A stretch of DNA of 64,000 bases from Yeosuana aromativorans (GTDB lineage: Bacteria > Bacteroidota > Bacteroidia > Flavobacteriales > Flavobacteriaceae): contig NZ_BMNR01000004.1 of the NCBI RefSeq assembly GCF_014646655.1, forward strand, positions 404,674 to 468,673. The letters run 5' to 3'. The stretch's first letter is position 1, and each line of letters starts with the position of its first letter. Both the position numbers and the translations under genes were made by a program. Shown piece by piece: positions 62,847-64,000 of the stretch. The notes under the pieces are model-generated. The model had not been told where the DNA came from. It saw only the letters and a list, made by a program, of their open reading frames with translations, and did no database searches.

Positions 62847-62860
62847 ATGACAATTATCAT
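62847..62860. promoter_or_regulatory. Crp/Fnr-type operator upstream of moeA
   Basis: On the minus strand ATGATAATTGTCAT, the same motif as at psrA and fadL. Its near edge lies 52 bases before the moeA start codon, almost exactly as at psrA, and its centre is near -41 of the proposed promoter. Confidence 0.65.
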
Positions 62861-63039
62861 TTACCAAAAAGGATCTCTTGAACATTGAGAGCTCCTTGGA
62901 TATTGCCGCGAAAAAGATGAGCCGGGGCACCAACCAACAAGATACAACGAGGCTTACCGATCACTTTTGATCATTTTAGCACCTCTTGGCCATCAGCCCC
63001 TGGTCTAACATTGGCAAGGAAATTGTTAAGAAAATTCAT
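62857..63039 (-). pseudogene. Decayed or interrupted reading frame, GC-richer than surroundings
   Basis: On the minus strand an ATG at 63039 opens 22 codons (MNFLNNFLANVRPGADGQEV...), an in-frame TGA lies at 62973-62971, and a further 37 sense codons (including KPRCILLVGAPAHLFRG) run to a TGA at 62859-62857. Base composition is near 50% G+C, compared with roughly a third around it. The translated text looks protein-like but no family was recognised. It is most likely a remnant of a transferred gene; a chance frame cannot be excluded. Confidence 0.35.
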
Positions 63040-63155
63040 CTATTTAACCTTAAAATTTATTAATTTTAACTAAATGAACAATACCTATACTGTGATAGCA
63101 AACGGTAACACTTATTCCGTTTATCCGGAAACTGTGTCCCATAAACAGTATGTAT

Positions 63156-63182
63156 TATACAGATATAACAAGTTGTGGTGCA
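63156..63182. repeat. Cassette-like boundary repeat, left copy
   Basis: TATACA followed by GTTGTGGTGCA (63172-63182). The same pair of boxes, TATACA and GTTGTGTGCA, recurs at 63871-63891, so the GNAT gene is framed by direct repeats about 710 bases apart. Confidence 0.4.
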
Positions 63183-63216
63183 TATAACAGAAACGCAGAA
63201 GGAACCGACAAAACAA

Positions 63217-63747
63217 ATGGAATTAACCATAAGAAAAGAAAAATCAGAAGATTATAAAACAGTCTTTAACCTTATAGAAAAGGCATTCGAAAACGAACAA
63301 ATGAGTGACCACAAGGAACAGTTTTTAGTAGAGAGATTGAGAAAATCAAATGCTTTTGTTCCCGAACTATCAATGATAGCAGAAATTGACGAAAAAATTG
63401 TTGGACATATTCTGTTGACAAAACTTAAGATTAAAAACAAATCGAACGAATTTGACTCATTGGCTTTAGCACCTGTCTCTGTCTTACCTGAATTTCAAGG
63501 AAAAGGAATTGGCGGAAAATTGATAGTCGAAGCTCATAAAAAAGCTAAAGAATTAGAACATAAATCAATCGTTCTACTTGGACACGAAAATTACTATTCA
63601 AGATTCGGATATGAACAAGCGGATAAGTACGGAATAGAATTGCCATTTGAAGTTCCGAAAGAGAATTGTATGGTAATTGAATTAGTAGAAAATGGACTGA
63701 AAGGAGTAAATGGAATGGTTGAATATCCGAAAGAGTTTAATGAATAA
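63217..63747 (+). CDS. GNAT-family N-acetyltransferase
   Basis: A 176-residue acetyltransferase started at the ATG at 63217 (MELTIRKEKSEDYKTVF); the frame is open upstream to a GTG at 63175 that falls inside the boundary repeat. The acetyl-CoA-binding motif is visible as LAPVSVLPEFQGKGIGGKLI (about residues 85-104), followed by VLLGHENYYSRFGYEQA, typical of YhbS-like GNAT proteins. The substrate is unknown. It lies alone between the molybdenum cofactor operon and an insertion sequence, framed by cassette-like repeats, and appears to be mobile accessory cargo. Confidence 0.88.
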   Translation: MELTIRKEKSEDYKTVFNLIEKAFENEQMSDHKEQFLVERLRKSNAFVPELSMIAEIDEKIVGHILLTKLKIKNKSNEFDSLALAPVSVLPEFQGKGIGGKLIVEAHKKAKELEHKSIVLLGHENYYSRFGYEQADKYGIELPFEVPKENCMVIELVENGLKGVNGMVEYPKEFNE

Positions 63748-63763
63748 AAAATACGACACCACA

Positions 63764-63886
63764 ACAACGTATATAAAAAATAGCGGTATTAGTGCTTAAC
63801 TTAAAGATAATCAATAAAATAAAGGTCAGTTATAATCCGAAAAGTCCGTGCATAAAATCCGCTACTTTTCATATACAAGACCGTTG
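63764..63886. repeat. Imperfect inverted repeat downstream of GNAT (attC-like candidate)
   Basis: The left arm ACAACGTATATAAAAAATAGCGG (63764-63786 when read in two pieces) pairs imperfectly with the right arm at 63858-63886, which begins CCGCTACTTTT and ends CGTTGT. The arms enclose about 71 bases. Its right end carries the GTTGTGTGCA box. The layout recalls integron attC sites or Bacteroidota cassette elements, but the core is not the canonical GTTRRRY. Confidence 0.4.
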
Positions 63887-63896
63887 TGTGCAAGTT

Positions 63897-64000
63897 TGAC
63901 CCGTCCTGAAATAAGGCTACATAATTTTAAACATTATGTACAAAAATGACAAAGTAATCAGACGGTATTCAGAACCTTTTAAACTGAAAATTCTGGACGA
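63897..64000 (+). mobile_element. Left end of an IS3-family-like insertion sequence (truncated by window)
   Basis: A transposase gene start at 63936 is preceded by TGACCCGTCCTGAAATAAGG (from 63897), which looks like the terminal sequence of the element. It begins a few bases after the cassette-like GTTGTGTGCA box. The right end is outside the window, so the boundary is an estimate. Confidence 0.5.
63936..64000 (+). CDS. IS3-family transposase OrfA, N-terminal fragment
   Basis: An open frame from an ATG at 63936 to the window edge, with 21 complete codons. The translation MYKNDKVIRRYSEPFKLKIL has the R-Y-S-x-x-F-K-x-K-x-L pattern at the start of IS3-family OrfA helix-turn-helix proteins common in Bacteroidota. 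The remainder and the catalytic OrfB lie beyond the window. Confidence 0.7.
   Translation, partial: MYKNDKVIRRYSEPFKLKILD

Larger units (their letters stand above)
62795..63216. other. Intergenic region with moeA promoter and GC-richer remnant
   Basis: This 422-base region holds the moeA promoter and operator (62804-62860), a GC-richer minus-strand decayed reading frame (62857-63039) and an A/T-rich stretch leading to a cassette-like repeat (63156-63182) before the GNAT gene. Confidence 0.6.

Noticed and set aside
62971..62973. In-frame TGA as a possible selenocysteine codon
   Set aside because: No selenoprotein family context was recognised and no SECIS-like hairpin was found; a decayed frame is simpler.
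1..64000. CRISPR arrays, tRNA or rRNA genes and prophage
   Set aside because: No regularly spaced repeats, no tRNA or rRNA-like sequence and no phage structural genes were seen on reading both strands.

Overview
The window looks like a chromosomal segment of a marine flavobacterium (Bacteroidota, Flavobacteriaceae). The support is low G+C, TANNTTTG-type -7 promoter boxes, a SusC/SusD pair, a hybrid two-component system, type IX secretion (T9SS) tails, a PorT/SprT-type protein, a lipidated TamL-like Omp85 protein and a short primary sigma factor. No tRNA or rRNA gene and no CRISPR array was seen.

Region 1 (1-19.3 kb) is mostly core genome. It holds a truncated CHASE3-like histidine kinase, a receiver protein and an AraC-type regulator, then menG/ubiE, porT, a TrmH-type methyltransferase, tamL, fbaA, accD, rpsO, pnp, a secreted beta-helix protein, rpoD, a stand-alone BLUF photoreceptor, rpe and an MtfA-like peptidase. 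Four convincing intrinsic terminators lie in regions 1 and 2, and region 3 has a fifth.

Region 2 (19.3-45.4 kb) is a polysaccharide utilisation locus for a sulfated glycan. An apparent eight-gene minus-strand operon (35266 to 21331) encodes three paralogous TIM-barrel-like proteins that share an N-W-E-G-D-W motif and a G-E-[YF]-G motif, then SusC, SusD, two sulfatases and an esterase. A second minus-strand group (43507 to 35440) encodes a GH130 enzyme, a sodium/solute symporter, a lipoprotein sulfatase and the hybrid two-component sensor. A fourth sulfatase is divergent. The logic would be secreted or periplasmic cleavage and desulfation, SusCD import, symporter uptake and intracellular GH130 processing, with the hybrid sensor as the switch. 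GH130 points towards a mannose-containing glycan, but the substrate is not proven.

Region 3 (45.6-62.9 kb) is the most unusual part: a sulfur-redox and molybdenum-cofactor island. A Tat-exported PsrA/PhsA-type molybdoenzyme, a four-cluster ferredoxin subunit and an NrfD membrane subunit are followed by two YeeE/YedE proteins, two membrane-anchored rhodanese-like proteins and a Crp/Fnr-type regulator. Both rhodanese-like proteins have lost the catalytic cysteine and end in the same lysine-rich tail with a terminal Gly-Gly-Cys. A dodecaheme cytochrome c is divergent from psrA. Beside these lie a FadL-type outer membrane protein and a nine-gene molybdopterin operon (moeA to moaA). Three promoters (fadL, psrA, moeA) carry the same palindrome, ATGAYAAWWGTCAT, about 37 bp upstream of a TANNTTTG-like box. 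This places all three units in one regulon, probably controlled by the local Crp/Fnr protein, which has only two cysteines, seven residues apart.

Region 4 (62.9-64.0 kb) is accessory. It holds a GC-richer decayed reading frame, a GNAT acetyltransferase gene flanked by cassette-like repeats, and the start of an IS3-type transposase gene cut by the window edge.
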